From positions 46,296,888 through 46,360,887 of the forward strand of contig OZ020488.1 in assembly GCA_963971405.1 (NCBI GenBank): DNA of 64,000 bases. Direction: 5' to 3'. How positions within the stretch are numbered: the first letter of the stretch is position 1; each line of letters starts with the position of its first letter. A model generated the notes under the pieces. It was not told the origin of the DNA, did not search any database, and saw only the letters and a list, made by a program, of their open reading frames with translations. Of the stretch, positions 22,912 to 35,200 are shown one piece after another. The position numbers were made by a program, and so were the translations under genes. The stretch comes from Psococerastis gibbosa (taxonomy: Eukaryota > Arthropoda > Insecta > Psocodea > Psocidae).

Positions 22912-23460
22912 AAAATATTTTCACGTAATTTTGTACCAAATTAAAACATTATAATTTAATTTTGTATACCGTACTTACCCTTGAGTCCCTTTACTTTGCC
23001 TAACCAATAAGCATGAAAACGCATTGCAATTTGCTGGGCATAACCTATCAATGAGATTTGATGTCTAGATAACGTTTCCGATAACTTATAACGCTAAGCA
23101 GATAATAAATAATGGCCTGTACACATACAATATTTCATGGCGTAAATTTCCCAAAACTTCTGGGGGGGGGGGGGCTTTAGGGCCCCAAGACTTTGATTCA
23201 TTACTCATTCACTTCTGAAGTCTGCCTAGCAAATTATATGACTTTTATTATTTAATTTTTTTTTTTAATGTGTATGAAATACATTATAGGCTACGGTACC
23301 CTAAACTATTTTCATGTTTCATAAGAAAGCAACAATATTCTTAAATTGTTGAAAAAATATTGAAGAATTTTTTACTTTAATTACAGGGTCCGCGTGTCAA
23401 GTGTATGATATTATAATTTGTACATATAGGTACACCCAATATAAATAAATAAATGTAGAC

Positions 23461-23656
23461 TTTTTTTTTGTTCTATTACTAAGCCAACCTAGCGGAGTTA
23501 GGGCTATAAGCCCTCTCTTACACTCAACTCGGAAAACCCGGGACCGCCTGCTTTACATGCCCTCCGAAGCATGGCCAGAAAATGTAGCTAGTATAGGTAT
23601 CGAACCAACAACCTTTCGGGTGAAAGTCAGAGTCCGTTCCACTACTCTACATGTCC
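23461..23656 (-). mobile_element. tRNA-derived SINE
   Basis: On the minus strand it opens GGACATGTAGAGTAGTGG (A-box-like) and contains GGTTCGATACC (B box, close to GGTTCGANTCC) about 50 nt downstream. A non-tRNA body with 'tcccgggttttccgagttg' follows, ending in an A-run (about 23461-23469 on +). A second tRNA-like head of the same type is at 52487-52556. Confidence 0.6.
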
Positions 23657-23733
23657 AATATAGGCAGCCTACACTGAACAATTGCATACATTATTATTAT
23701 ATATACTAGTAGGTTATAATGGACTTTATTATT

Positions 23734-24735
23734 GCTTCTCAATTTATATTATACGTAGTATAAGGAAAGCTTTGTGACGGTCAAAATTTCCGACTCCAAG
23801 ATTTGAACGGATTTACACGTTTTGAGGTCCCAGGATACCAAGAAAGTGGTTTTTACGAAATGTCTGTCTGTCTGTCGCTCTGTCTGTCGCTCTCTCTGTT
23901 TATTGATTTCCGGCAAACTACTCGGCCGATTTTTTAGGAAATTTGGTATGTAGGTTTACAAAAACCATGCCTCGATTTTTTTATATTGGGCTAACTCAAT
24001 TTTGAGGGGTTTATTCTCAAAAAACTAAAAAAAAACGCATAAAAATATTATTTCTCAAAAATGGCTCCAACGATTTCTTATAATAATAATAATAAATGTG
24101 TATTGACCAGAAAATTGATAACTACATTTAAGAGAAAATAAATAAATTTCTGACAATACATCAATTACGGCGATGAGCGTAAGCCCATATAGCCTAGCGC
24201 AAATATATAGCGGAAATTCACATACTGTATATTGTAGTCGTTATTAATGTTGAAAAAATGCGGGCGGTCGCTTGCCCCTTGATAGATTGCTTCTGGGGGT
24301 AAAAAAATAAAAATAAGTCAATTTTCATGAAAAATGACAAAAAAAATAATTTTTCTGTGGAACCTTTCTGTCGATGATTTCTACCTTCAGGTATGTTTTA
24401 GGTGGTCAATAGAAAAAAAACCAAACAGGTTGTTTTCCTAAAAAAATATTTGGTTCTGTGCAAAAAATAATTTTTTGAAAAATTATGGAAAATTCACGCT
24501 CCAATACATTACGTGACATGTTCCATTGTTACTACTGTTACAAAGCATTGGTCTGTTCGTTCCAGAATATGCAATTGAGTTTTAAGGGGATTTAAATATA
24601 TATTGAGGTGGACCCCCCCCCCCCCCCAAGGGATCCGCGATATTTAACCATAGGGAAATTTTTACTATGAAATTACACATTATGTCTATCTACTAATTTA
24701 TAAATTGGAAAGCATGTAAACTCGGACCGGTTCTT
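23734..24735 (+). mobile_element. E1 repeat, full-length copy between GH16-A and GH16-B
   Basis: Starts GCTTCTCAATTTATATTATACGTAG (family start with small changes), then GTCTGTCGCT microsatellite units. The subterminal ATAAATTGGAAAGC is at about 24700 and the terminus CGGACCGGTTCTT ends at 24735. It carries an unrelated insertion at about 24079-24220. The 3' hairpin is partly deleted. Confidence 0.85.
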
Positions 24736-24770
24736 GTGTATTGTTTCTTTACCAGAGACTAATCGGATAT

Positions 24771-25651
24771 CAGTGGCGGCTCGTGGGGATATAAATTATA
24801 ATAACATATGTGCATTGAAAAAAATTTACATTACACAGATCAGCAGTAGCCACAACAGCTACATAGCTGAAAGAGAATCAATGTAATTGGTGAGACACAG
24901 CATACAAGAATAAAAGTTTGAGGAGACTTACCAAAAACTTAATTAATGCTTTAATTTGAGGTAAATTATTCTGTTGTTGTTAGTGTCCAATTAGCTTATC
25001 AAATCATCCTAGACTTTTTCATTCCCCTTCTTCTTCATAATATAAGAGAGCAGGTCATTTGAATTGTTATGGTACAAAGAGAAGCGAGCCGATCCTGTCT
25101 CATAGCGTTTCGGAGGGGGGTTCTAATTCTTGTGAAGCATAGTCAAAATGCAATTTTCTTTTTTCTCGCAAACGGTAAGTTTTATCAAAGAAGTATTTTT
25201 ACCAAAATTGTAGATCTTTAAATTCTCTATAAAAAAGGATGCTATCATTTTTTTCTAAGGGCCACCATTCCTGAGATATAGCATATAGAGGCAGGATCTA
25301 CTAGGGCTGCCTCATCGGCTCTTCATTGAGCTGGGTGCAGCGATGTTTTGAGTATGTATCTTCACACTGTTTGAGCTTTTTACAGCTCGAATTCGTGCCT
25401 GTCTACTAGCAATGGAGAGGCAGGCGGAAATGGTGCCTCTATGTGTAGCTTGTAGCTTAGTTGTTGTGTATTTTGGAGCTAGTTCAGCTCATGGTTCTTT
25501 TTCACGGTATTTTTTTAAGTTTTAATGGTCTGTTCTATAATTTGATTAACCTACATTTCCTAATACAAAATACACTTTTTTAGTTGAATTATTTGCACGG
25601 AAAATTAGGTGAGGCACTGCCTCAGTTGCCTCCAATGACGAGCCGCCACTG
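24771..25651. mobile_element. Non-autonomous hAT element upstream of GH16-B
   Basis: 881 bp with perfect 14-bp terminal inverted repeats CAGTGGCGGCTCGT / ACGAGCCGCCACTG and a perfect 8-bp target duplication TCGGATAT (24763-24770, 25652-25659), both diagnostic of hAT. No transposase frame. The internal 'gtgaggcactgcctcagttg' near the right end resembles the start of the autonomous hAT at 32201 ('attgaggcaatgaggcagcc'). Its right end is 62 bp upstream of the presumed GH16-B start of transcription. Confidence 0.93.
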
Positions 25652-25710
25652 TCGGATATATAGATATCATTGAATGTGATACAAATGCCTACAATACTTG
25701 AGTATCAGAC

Positions 25711-25715
25711 TCAGT
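25711..25715 (+). promoter_or_regulatory. Initiator of GH16-B
   Basis: TCAGT with A at 25713, 13 nt before ATG 25726, the same spacing as in GH16-A. No good TATA box lies 30 bp upstream. A TATATA at 25657-25662 overlaps the right target duplication of the hAT element and is too far for this initiator. Confidence 0.45.
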
Positions 25716-25725
25716 GATATCCGCT

Positions 25726-28700
25726 ATGCAGTTACGCATAGTCATTTACATCGGGGTAGCGGCGGTCGTGGTCCAAGCCGCGCCCAGACTCATCTGGGAG
25801 GAGAACTTCGACACCCTGGACGAGAACAAGTGGCACCACCTGGTCACCGCCTCAGATGGTGGCCATCACGAGTTCCAATACTACAGAAACTCTCCCAAAA
25901 ACAGGTACTGTACAAATCAATTATAGTTATGCAATCGTGCACGCTGAATGTTCCTAGCAAATTTTTACTACTTTTAAGTCAACTAGACTGTTGGAGGGAT
26001 ATACCAAGTTATTCTTACTTGTACTTGGTAAATCTGCAGTTAAATCATTAAATTTGAAACCTACTAATTAACTACTGTACATAGAAGAAATTTGTCAAAT
26101 ATAAGGTATCATTTATAGGTTAAACAGTTTGAGGGTTACCAACTTCAACAACGTACGTAGCCTACCAATTTCTAGTCAATTAGTGAGAACTTAGTGGTAA
26201 TTTACAATAATCGCCACACAGTATACAAGATACGGTATTTATTTATATTTGATTGGAAATAGATAATTCTTAACTCTATACTGCACCCTACTTCTGTTTA
26301 AATGATAGCTTCTGTTTGCCTACAGCTGGGTTGACGGAGGGACCTTAAAAATTCGGCCAACCCCCACCAGCGAAGAGAGATCTGACCCTCAAATTCGATA
26401 TGGAATCCTATACGACCCCAACTGCAACCAGCAACCCTGTGTTTCGTAAGTACAGCCTACTGATGTACTCTAGTACCAGCAAGAACCAATTGGCATTATA
26501 TCGTACATCCTTTACAGTGACTTCCGCCATCACGCCATGGATTGGTTCTGCTAAGTCTATAGGGTATGTGGGCTAACAAATAAATATAGCCTACAAAAAT
26601 GATTTGACTAATATTATTACTAAAAACATTTTCTTGATACACACTGTATAATACACTAACTTAATACACATCCTGAACATAGATTTTGGTTGAGTTTTCA
26701 ATTTGGTTCGCTCACCTGCCCACTGGCAAACAATTACTGTTTCAATGGCTGACTAAAAGGGTTGTGATTTCAGCGAGTCTGGGCCTGATTCTGTTAAGCC
26801 TGTATTTTCGGCTCACCTACACACCCAAGGCTCCTTCGACGTGGCCTACAGCAGAGTTCAGGTTCGCGCCAAAATTTCCCGTGGAGACTGGCTCAGGCCA
26901 GGTAAACCTATTATTACTTTTATTGTTTACGGTTAATTAAATCTAAGATGAGTTAGTATAGGTACTTTACCTAACAATCATAATAGCCTTCAACCAACAT
27001 ATGATTGAAATAATTATAACGAATTTCTTTTTCAGAAGGCACCTAATTGATGGTATGCATGTATTGTAGAGCATTATAAACAGCATTTGTGACTTTGCGT
27101 TTGGTCTCCATGCACCTGTACTATATTAGACCTATGTATTGCTCTTAATTAAAGCGTTCCTTAATCCTTATAACTGTTCATCAGATACAATTTCCTATGA
27201 CAAGACGAATGAAATAGGGACGATTAAGTGACCCTTAGATAGCAGGAAGGACAACTCTGCTTACAGTCCTCAGTCTCACCTTTCACGTTTTTAATGATAT
27301 AATCATGTGATGATGTTGGCCAGGGATCTGGATGAAGCCGGGCCAGGACACATTCTATGGGCCATGGCCCAGTTCCGGTGAGATCGACCTCATGGAGAGC
27401 TGTGGCAACAGAGACCTGCGGGACGCTGCAGGGAGGTCGGTGGGGGTCGACGTCGTTACGACAAGTCTGCACTGGGGGACCACACAGCACGACGACCAGG
27501 TCAACATGACCACGTGGACCAAGTAAGAGGAGCCCTTCGACAAATTTTTTAGATTGGATACTAAATAAATGAATTTACTGTGTATATACTGTACAGCATA
27601 TATACCTCATGTCACCTCCTTGCAGAGACATGCCCATAAGCAACTTTGTAATGCTTAACATGCGGGAGCTGTGATTATATGATTATAGCTTACCTAAAGT
27701 TTGCAAGTTGCTTACCAAACCATTAGTTTTGGATCAGTTACTATATTAATTGCATATATAGGTACCTATTCCAAAATACCGATCGGGTATACAAGTTGCG
27801 GTCACGCATTAATTGCGGGCCAAAGTATTTCATGACAATAAGGTACTAGTTGCCCCCCGAGTCAGTGACGTAGCCAGGGGGGGGGGGGTCAGCTGGGTCT
27901 GGACACCCCCCAAAATTTAACAAAACAGCACATTTTTCAGATATTTATTTTAAAAATTATCCTGGGGAAACCCCGGTCCCCCTGTTTCCAGTTTAGTTAA
28001 TTAAGTTCTCGTTTGCAAAATATAAAATTTTTTGCCGACAAACTATTTCTGGCCTATTTTTTTTAATATTCCCCGGGGGAGACCCCCGGGCCTCCCTTCT
28101 TAGCTGTAATATTCTTCACATGTAAAATATAAACATAACTGCCTCCAAAGTCAATTCCACTATTTCGGGCCTATTGTTTTTCAAAATAATTCTCCCGGGG
28201 GAGACCCCCAGGCCCCCTTTCTTCCAGTACAACTCTTCGGCTGTAAAATCTAAACGTTAATAGAATACGTTACAAGACATCAAAATGTGTAAAATTCCAC
28301 AATTTCAGGCCTGTTTTATCAAAACCCTTCCCCGGGGAGACCCCCCTTTGGCCCCCCGAACCCTCGGGTGACTGGGCAAGAAAAATTAAGGAAAATAAGA
28401 TCATGTCCCCTGATTAGTAGCTGCGTACGTTCATGAGAACGGCTTACCTCTTTTTATACTATGAAATTGAGTATGAAATTGGGGGGGGGGGGGGCAAATA
28501 AAATAAAATATCACCCCCTTCAAACTTCATGAATTGATGTTGCATGAAAACTGGGCTGCCAAAAAAAAAAAAAAATGGCTACGCCGCTGCCCCGAATGTT
28601 ATGTACTATCGGTAATCAGGTAGCCTAATGCTGAAATACGTAATTACAATGGCAGCCCAAACAGCAGGCCAACGCGATCCGCACCTATAATAACAAACCA

Positions 28701-30256
28701 GAAATAAACATGTCACCCCTGTCATCACCAGCCGTTACACTGGGGCTAAATTGTATTTACACTCTTGGACACTGCATTAGGTACTTTTTTCTAACGAACG
28801 GTGTGCTGTCTCTCTTAGGCAAATAAATAATAGCAGTGACTTTTCGGCTGACTTCCACATCTACGAGGTGGAGCGAACCCCGGACCACATCACGTTCCGC
28901 GTCGACGGGCAGGACGTTGGCTCTGTCGCCCCTCCTGACGGCGGTTTTTGGGAACTCGGTGGCTTTGGAGGGGACTTCGATATTTGGGTCAGCGGGGATC
29001 ATATGGCTCCCTTCGACAGGCCGGTAAGACAGTAGGCAATCATCAAGCTCAAACAAACGTTAGTTTTGGATTGATTTGGTAAAGGTGTCAATGTGGCCAT
29101 TCTATAGGAATTGGAAACTGTTAAGTGGTCAATAATGGTGCCTCGGCCTTGAAATATATTCAAATTTAGAGAACTGTTGACGCGCATCAGTCGGGAAAAT
29201 AGTAAATAAATAAATATATATACATTTCTGTTAAATTATACAATACAAGTATAATTAACAAGTTATTGACAAGAAAGTTTAAAGTAAAATCGTCAAAATA
29301 TCGTCAAAATCAGGTAGTTCTGTCATTGTCATTTTGCTAGTGCCTCAGTGACAGTGTAGAAGGCTTTCTCTAAGAGATGGTTTCTAAGCAATTTAGGGAA
29401 GTTATAGTAGGGGAGCCCGCGATGCTAAATGGGGATTTACTCGAGCGTCATAGAGACCTATTGGTTGCAAAGTTTAGATGATAAAAAGAAAAAAATGTTC
29501 TATAATGTATACCTCTACAGCGGTGGAGTACGCTGCTATAGATTTTCAAAAATGTAAAAAAAAACTGTTGCGTGGACATACTCGAGCGCGTCAGATATTG
29601 ATATATATATATGGTTCATCAATATATCCTAGACGCGCTGCATAATAATCTGACGATTATCTGGAGGGATCTGCCTGATCTGACAATTAAAAGGAATAAA
29701 TTTTTCTTCGATTTTTTAAAATCATTTAACTTAATTATTTGAAGAGCTCAGGAGTTATTAATTATAATATTATATTATATTCATATTAATAATATTAAAT
29801 AGTAAATACTTATAAACTTTAATTCTCATAACTTTTATTAAAAATAAACTAAAAATAACCAAATTAGCCGAAACGTTGGAAATACGCTGTAAATAATATC
29901 ATGAAGTCACCGACTTGATTTCCAGGGAAGTTCGCTATTGGTGTTCTATCCTGTTCTGTCCCAAAAAATGTCCTGGCCCAAATAATGAATCTGTCTTCGT
30001 ATTATCGTAGACCACAATATTGTGTATCTATATTATCATATTTTTCAATACTTTTCAGTTTTACCTGATCTTGAACGTGGCGGTGGGTGGCAGCTACTTC
30101 ACGGACGATCTCGTGAACGGGCCGAACGCCCGCCCCTGGGACTGGACCAGCGACCACCCCATGCTTCAGTTCTACGAAGCGCAGGAGTCATGGACGTCGA
30201 CATGGGACCGTCCGCAGATGGAGATCGACTACATCCGCGTCTACGAACTCTCATAA
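25726..30256 (+). CDS. GH16-B: secreted GH16 beta-1,3-glucanase-like, diverged copy
   Basis: Exons 25726-25904, 26326-26445, 26774-26901, 27324-27522, 28819-29023 and 30059-30256 join to 1029 bp, 342 aa, with the same intron phases as A and C. Signal peptide about 1-17 (IVIYIGVAAVVVQA). ATG 25726 gives a clean signal peptide. Catalytic motif GEIDLMES: E162, D164, E167 intact. It diverges where A and C agree: no PPREP linker after the signal peptide, GDWLRPGIWMKP instead of GDW(I/L)WPALWM(L/M)P, Cys169 after the second catalytic Glu region (MESCGN), and two extra codons in exon 5. The changes next to the active site suggest altered substrate binding. The coding frame is intact and a pseudogene is unlikely. 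Introns 4 and 5 hold repeats. Confidence 0.9.
27863..28589. mobile_element. Non-autonomous hAT element in GH16-B intron 4
   Basis: 727 bp. Ends CAGTGACGTAGCCAGG and (inverted) CAGCGGCGTAGCCATT. Target duplication CCCCGAGT / CCCCGAAT, 7 of 8 matching. The interior has about four diverged tandem units of about 120 bp, each with a 'gggggagacccccggg'-like palindrome (about 27960, 28075, 28197, 28330). No ORF. Confidence 0.85.
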
Positions 30257-30444
30257 AGACCTGTAGACTGTAATGATTGTGTCTCAGTGGTCCAATAAGT
30301 TGGTTGAACATGTACATTGGCAATAACCGGTGCTAATACGAATTAATATTGTTGTGTAGGTTATATTCTCCAATCTCCAACCTTCTTGCAGTAGGCTATC
30401 GTATAACCTATTTCACCCTTCCATGAACCCTACAAAGAAGATAA

Positions 30445-30540
30445 TAGCGTAGCGTAGCGTAGCGTAGCGTAACGTAACGTAGCGTAACGTAGGGTAGCGT
30501 AGCGTAACGTAGGGTAGCGTAGCGTAACGTAGGGTAGTGT
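30445..30540. repeat. Pentanucleotide microsatellite (AGCGT / AACGT / AGGGT)n
   Basis: About 19 tandem 5-bp units, uniform at the start and ordered into a 15-bp higher period (agcgtaacgtagggt) toward the end. Confidence 0.95.
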
Positions 30541-30737
30541 GCCACTGCCACGTGACAGATTGTATCTCGCAGGCCCAGCAGCAACTGCTAGTGCAACTGT
30601 TAGCAACTGGGCAGTCGCGTATAATCCAGGCAGATCTTCCTGCCGTGGCTAGCTACTGAGGTTCGAAGTCTTCCTAACATCTTTAGGGTAACGGGGTCGA
30701 ACATTTCATTTTGTGGGAAAGTTAGATATCTTCCAAG

Positions 30738-30879
30738 GCGCTTTTTCCACCTACGCCAATAGTCAATAGTAAATGTGGTATTGACGTGGTACCAGACCTT
30801 TTTAGACTGTCTTTAATGTCTGCTAAAACGTCAATACCACATTTACTGTTGACTATTGACGCAGGTGGAATAAGCACCT
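30738..30879. mobile_element. Small fold-back MITE
   Basis: Arms of about 50 bp read toward each other: 'ttccacctacgccaatagtc' on the left and 'gactattgacgcaggtggaa' on the right, with a short centre. Part of the arm (tgacgtggta.cagac) is shared with the larger fold-back at 46173-46575, so they are probably one family. Confidence 0.8.
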
Positions 30880-30886
30880 ATGAAGA

Positions 30887-32075
30887 ACAAGAAGTCATTT
30901 TAACTTAAATGAAAACTTTATTTTTATAATTCCAAAATATGTGAGCCAAAAAGGAAAACAAAAACAAAGGAATGAAGAAAGGTGGCAGCCCTTAGTAACG
31001 CCACATAACAAAACTCCCCCCTTAGAAAAAAAAGATCACCAATGTGGGAAAGTTAGATATCTTCCAAGAAGAAGAAGTCATTTTAACTTAAATGAAAACA
31101 GTATTTTTATAATTCCAATTGTGAGCCAAAAACAAAACAAGAGAACCGGTCCGAGTATACTCGAACATGCTTTCCAATTTATCAAAATTAGTAGATAGAG
31201 AAAATTAGTAATTTCATGGTAAATAATTTCCCTATGGTTATATTTCCGATATCTCGGGGGGGGGGGGGGGGGGTTGTCCACCTGACGTCACTCGTCACTG
31301 GTGGTGAGGTAAATTCTAGATAGGTCAGACCAACACATTACCACACATCAATACAGGCAGGGCACGCAATGCATTTGAGCGTGAATTTTCAATCATTTTT
31401 TCAAAAAAACATTTTTTTGTACAAAACCAAATACTTTTTTGGGAAAGCAACCTGTCCGGTTTCGTTACTCAATTTAACACCTAAAACATACCTGAAGGTA
31501 GAAATCATCGATAGAAAGGTGTCGCAGAAAAATTATTTTTTAGTCATTTTTCATTAAAATTTAGTCATTTTTATTTTTTTACCCCAGAAGCAAACTATCA
31601 AGAGGCCCCCGCATTTTATCAACATTAACAACAACTACAATATATGTGAATTTAAAAGAAATCGTTGGAGCCGTTTTTGGGAAATAATTTTTTAGACGTT
31701 TTTTTGAAGTTTTTTGAAAATAAAAACCCCCCAAATCGAGTTAGCCCAAAATAAAAAAAATGGTCCCGAGGTATGATTTTTGTGAACCTACATGCCGAAT
31801 ATCATCAAAATCGACCGAGTAGTTTGCCCGGAAATCAGCGAACAGACAGACAGACAGACAGACAGACATTTCGTAAAAACCACGTTTTTGGGTTCCTGGG
31901 ACCTTAAAACATGTAAATCCGTTGAAATCTCGGAATCGAAAATTTTGACCATCACAAAGCTTTCCTTATACTACGTATAAATTGGAAAGCAAAAACAAAG
32001 GAATGAAGAAAGGTGGCACACTATATATATATTATAGTATTCTGTGGTGACAGCCCTTAGCAACGCCACAATTTC
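30887..32075 (+). repeat. Local tandem duplication, second unit split by E1
   Basis: 'gaagaagtcattttaactta' through 'aggaatgaagaaaggtggca' occurs first at about 30887-30990, uninterrupted, and again at 31072-31140 plus 31991-32015, where E1 sits between 'aaaacaaaacaa' and 'aaaaacaaagg'. The first unit is therefore an empty site for that E1 insertion. Confidence 0.8.
31141..31990 (-). mobile_element. E1 repeat, full-length copy, minus strand
   Basis: Reads (minus) GCTTTCCAATTTATACGTAG, palindrome, GTCT x5 tract at about 31845-31868, interior, subterminal ATAAATTGGAAAGC at about 31170, perfect 12-nt palindrome CGAGTATACTCG, terminus ACCGGTTCTC. The uninterrupted paralogous site nearby shows no clear target duplication. 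Confidence 0.9.
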
Positions 32076-32200
32076 AAAAGCTTAGGCATTTTCTTGCTTC
32101 CTATTTTGGGTTAGATATAAGTAGGTACCCCTTTTGTTTTATGATCTTGTATTTTGTGAGACAACACACATGCAATGCATATCATCAAGTAGGCTATAAT

Positions 32201-35200
32201 CAGGGCCGTGCCGTCCATTGAGGCAATGAGGCAGCCGCTTCAGGCGCCACGCTGCGGGGGGCGCCAAATTGGACAAAAATGTATCCTAAATATACCTTCT
32301 AGATTTTCTTTTTATTGAAAACAAAAATTTTAAATATTGACATGAATGCAATATAAAAAAGAATAAAATTTAAAATAATTGTAAAACTCAGAACTAAACA
32401 AACTATTTCAAACTTTTTGGCGGCTTTTCAGTCGATACTCGATAGGTAAGTGTTTCTTGTTTACGCGTGTCGCGTGGTATCATGTTTGTTTACAAATGGC
32501 GCTTGGTTAATTTTTAAAGGCCCAAATTGGTGTTTTTTTATTTTCTTGCGAAAAATATCTTTGTGTTAAATTTAAATTTAGCTTCCTCCCCTAATACTCT
32601 GCCCTTCCCAATGCCCCAGTGACTGGTGAGTGCTTTCCGACCCCGTTGGGCTGACTTAAATACAAAGTACAAATCCTCTATACAGACGCCGTGGGTAGCT
32701 TTTGTGAACAATTACCTTACCTAGCTACATACTGTATAAAGTATAACTTATGGTAAGTAAATTTGAGCAGTAGGCTACATATAGTATATGTATTTATTTA
32801 TGTATGTAGCTATGCTATTGCATATTTCAGTGAAGGAAGGGTAGCGCGTTTGCCTTGTACACTACAATAGCTAATTTATTTACTGTAAGTATTTAGGCAT
32901 TCATTGCCATGGTTGCCGGTTTCCATTGGCTAGTATCTGTACTGTATGTGTGGGTGTGCATGCACTATGCACGTAGAGCTAAAGCCTAAACTAATGGATG
33001 GATTTTGATCAAACTTCACACATATATTAAGGGACACGAGCACAAAACAGAAGGATTGCAAATTTCACTGCCCCCAAAAATCAGGTTTTCAATTTTTTTT
33101 CCTAAAAAACGGCTCTAACGATTTTGATTAAATTTTAAGAGATGTTAGTCATAAAAATCAATAAAAATACCAAAGTCACTTCCTCCAGAAAATTTGTGTA
33201 ATTCAGAAAATAATTTATTTCAGTGCAAGCATGTCAGAAAAACGTGGAAAATTGTCCGGATATCAGAACAAGCTAAAACGACAGAAGAGAGAAGAAGAAA
33301 ATATAAAGTTGAGTAAAGCTATGAAGGCCTTCACCAGCAACAATAATTCAACCGAAGAATCGCCTGTGATATTGAATTGTCACGCATCCGAGCCGATAAA
33401 TGATGATACACCATCGGGACCATCCAGTTCTAACGAAGTCTCTGAATTAAGTTCTGACCCAGCCTTATGGGGATTTTCAATTACTTCGGCAATTCGTCAA
33501 ATATTGGTAGAAAGGGGCCCGCAACAAGTACGACAATTCCAATTTCCAGCCAACAGCTCAAAACGTAGATTTGTAGCATCAAATTATGAGATGGTTTTGC
33601 AAAATGGCGAAGTTGTACAAAGAAATTGGCTCATTTATTCTGTTTCAAACGACTCCGTGTTTTGTTTCTGTTGCAAACTTTTTGATCAGTCAGACGTCTC
33701 TCAATGGCCAAAAGCAGGCTTTTCCGATTGGCAGAATATTGGCAGAACCCTCAAGTCTCATGAAAAATCGAAATACCACAGGGATGCCTTTCGAAAATGG
33801 AAAGAATTTAACTCAAGATTGCGGATGAAAAGAACCATAGACGATGAGTACCAACGACTTACTGAAATGGAGATTCAGCACTGGAGAGGAGTCATTAAAA
33901 GAATAATTTCTTTAATTAGGGCGTTGGCAACGCAATGTTTAGCTCTGCGAGGATCAAATGAACATTTGTTTGCCGAAAATAACGGAAACTTTCTTAAATT
34001 TATAGAATTTCTTGCAGAGTTTGATCCTGTTATGGAGGAACACATTAGAAGAGTTCAAAGGGCATCAGACAAACCGTCTGTTACTTATTTAAGCAACCGT
34101 ATACAAGATGAATTGATTCAATTAATGGGGCAAACTGTTTTAGAAAAAATTTTGGAATTAACAAATACAGCTAAGTATTTTTCAGTGATAGCAGATTGTA
34201 CGCCTGATGTAAGCCATACTGAGCAACTGTCCTTAACAGTAAGAATTGTTACCCTCAACAAAAAAATTAAAAAGTATGAAATTCATGAATTTTTCGTTGG
34301 GTTTTTTGAGGCTACCAATTCGACTGGTGAAGCTTTGGCTGAGCTTATTCTGGCGCATTTAAAGAAATTGGGATTCACGTTGAAGTGGTTAAGAGGTCAG
34401 GGATACGACAATGGCGCCAACATGAAAGGAGTGAGAAAAGGTGTACAAAGTCGCATCCTTAAAAATTATCCTCGAGCTTTTTATGTGCCATGTGCAAATC
34501 ATACTTTAAACCTTGTTGTAAATGATGCGGCTTCATGTACCTTGGAAACCACATCATTCTTTTCTACCGTACAAGAACTATATAACTTTTTATCCGCTTC
34601 TACAAAGCGTTGGGAGGCCTTAAAAAAACATGTCACTCAGTTGACTATCAAACCCTTGAGTGCTACTAGATGGTCTAGTAGAATCGATGCATTGAAACCA
34701 CTGAGGTATCAACTAGGCGATGTGTATGACACATTGATAGATATCATGGAAGATGAAAGGACTGACGAAGAGGCTAAAGTAAGAGCTAGAGGGTTGGCTA
34801 GAAGCATTAATAATTACAAATTTATCTGTGGGTTAGTTCTGTGGTATAATATTTTATTTGAAGTGAATGTGGTTTCCAAGTTACTTCAATCAATTACAAT
34901 AAATCTTTCGGACTGCGTAACACTTTTATCAGAGACAATTAACAGGATTCAAGCATTTAGAGAAGCAGGGCTGGAGCATATAAAAATTACAGCCAACGAA
35001 ATCGCAGACGAAATGGAATGCAATAAGGAATTCCCTAAAGAAATGGAGGTAAGGGCCAGAAAAAAAAAGCGACAATTTGATGAAAAAGCAGAAGATGAAC
35101 CTTTAAATGAAGAAAAAAAATTTGCTGTAAATTTTTTTTATTATATTTTAGACAAAACCATTACTTCATTGTGTGAGCGATTCCAACTTCTACAAAATCA

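Noticed and set aside
31838..31870. CRISPR-like direct repeats (GACAGACAGACA)
   Set aside because: A tetranucleotide microsatellite without spacers in a eukaryotic repeat element.
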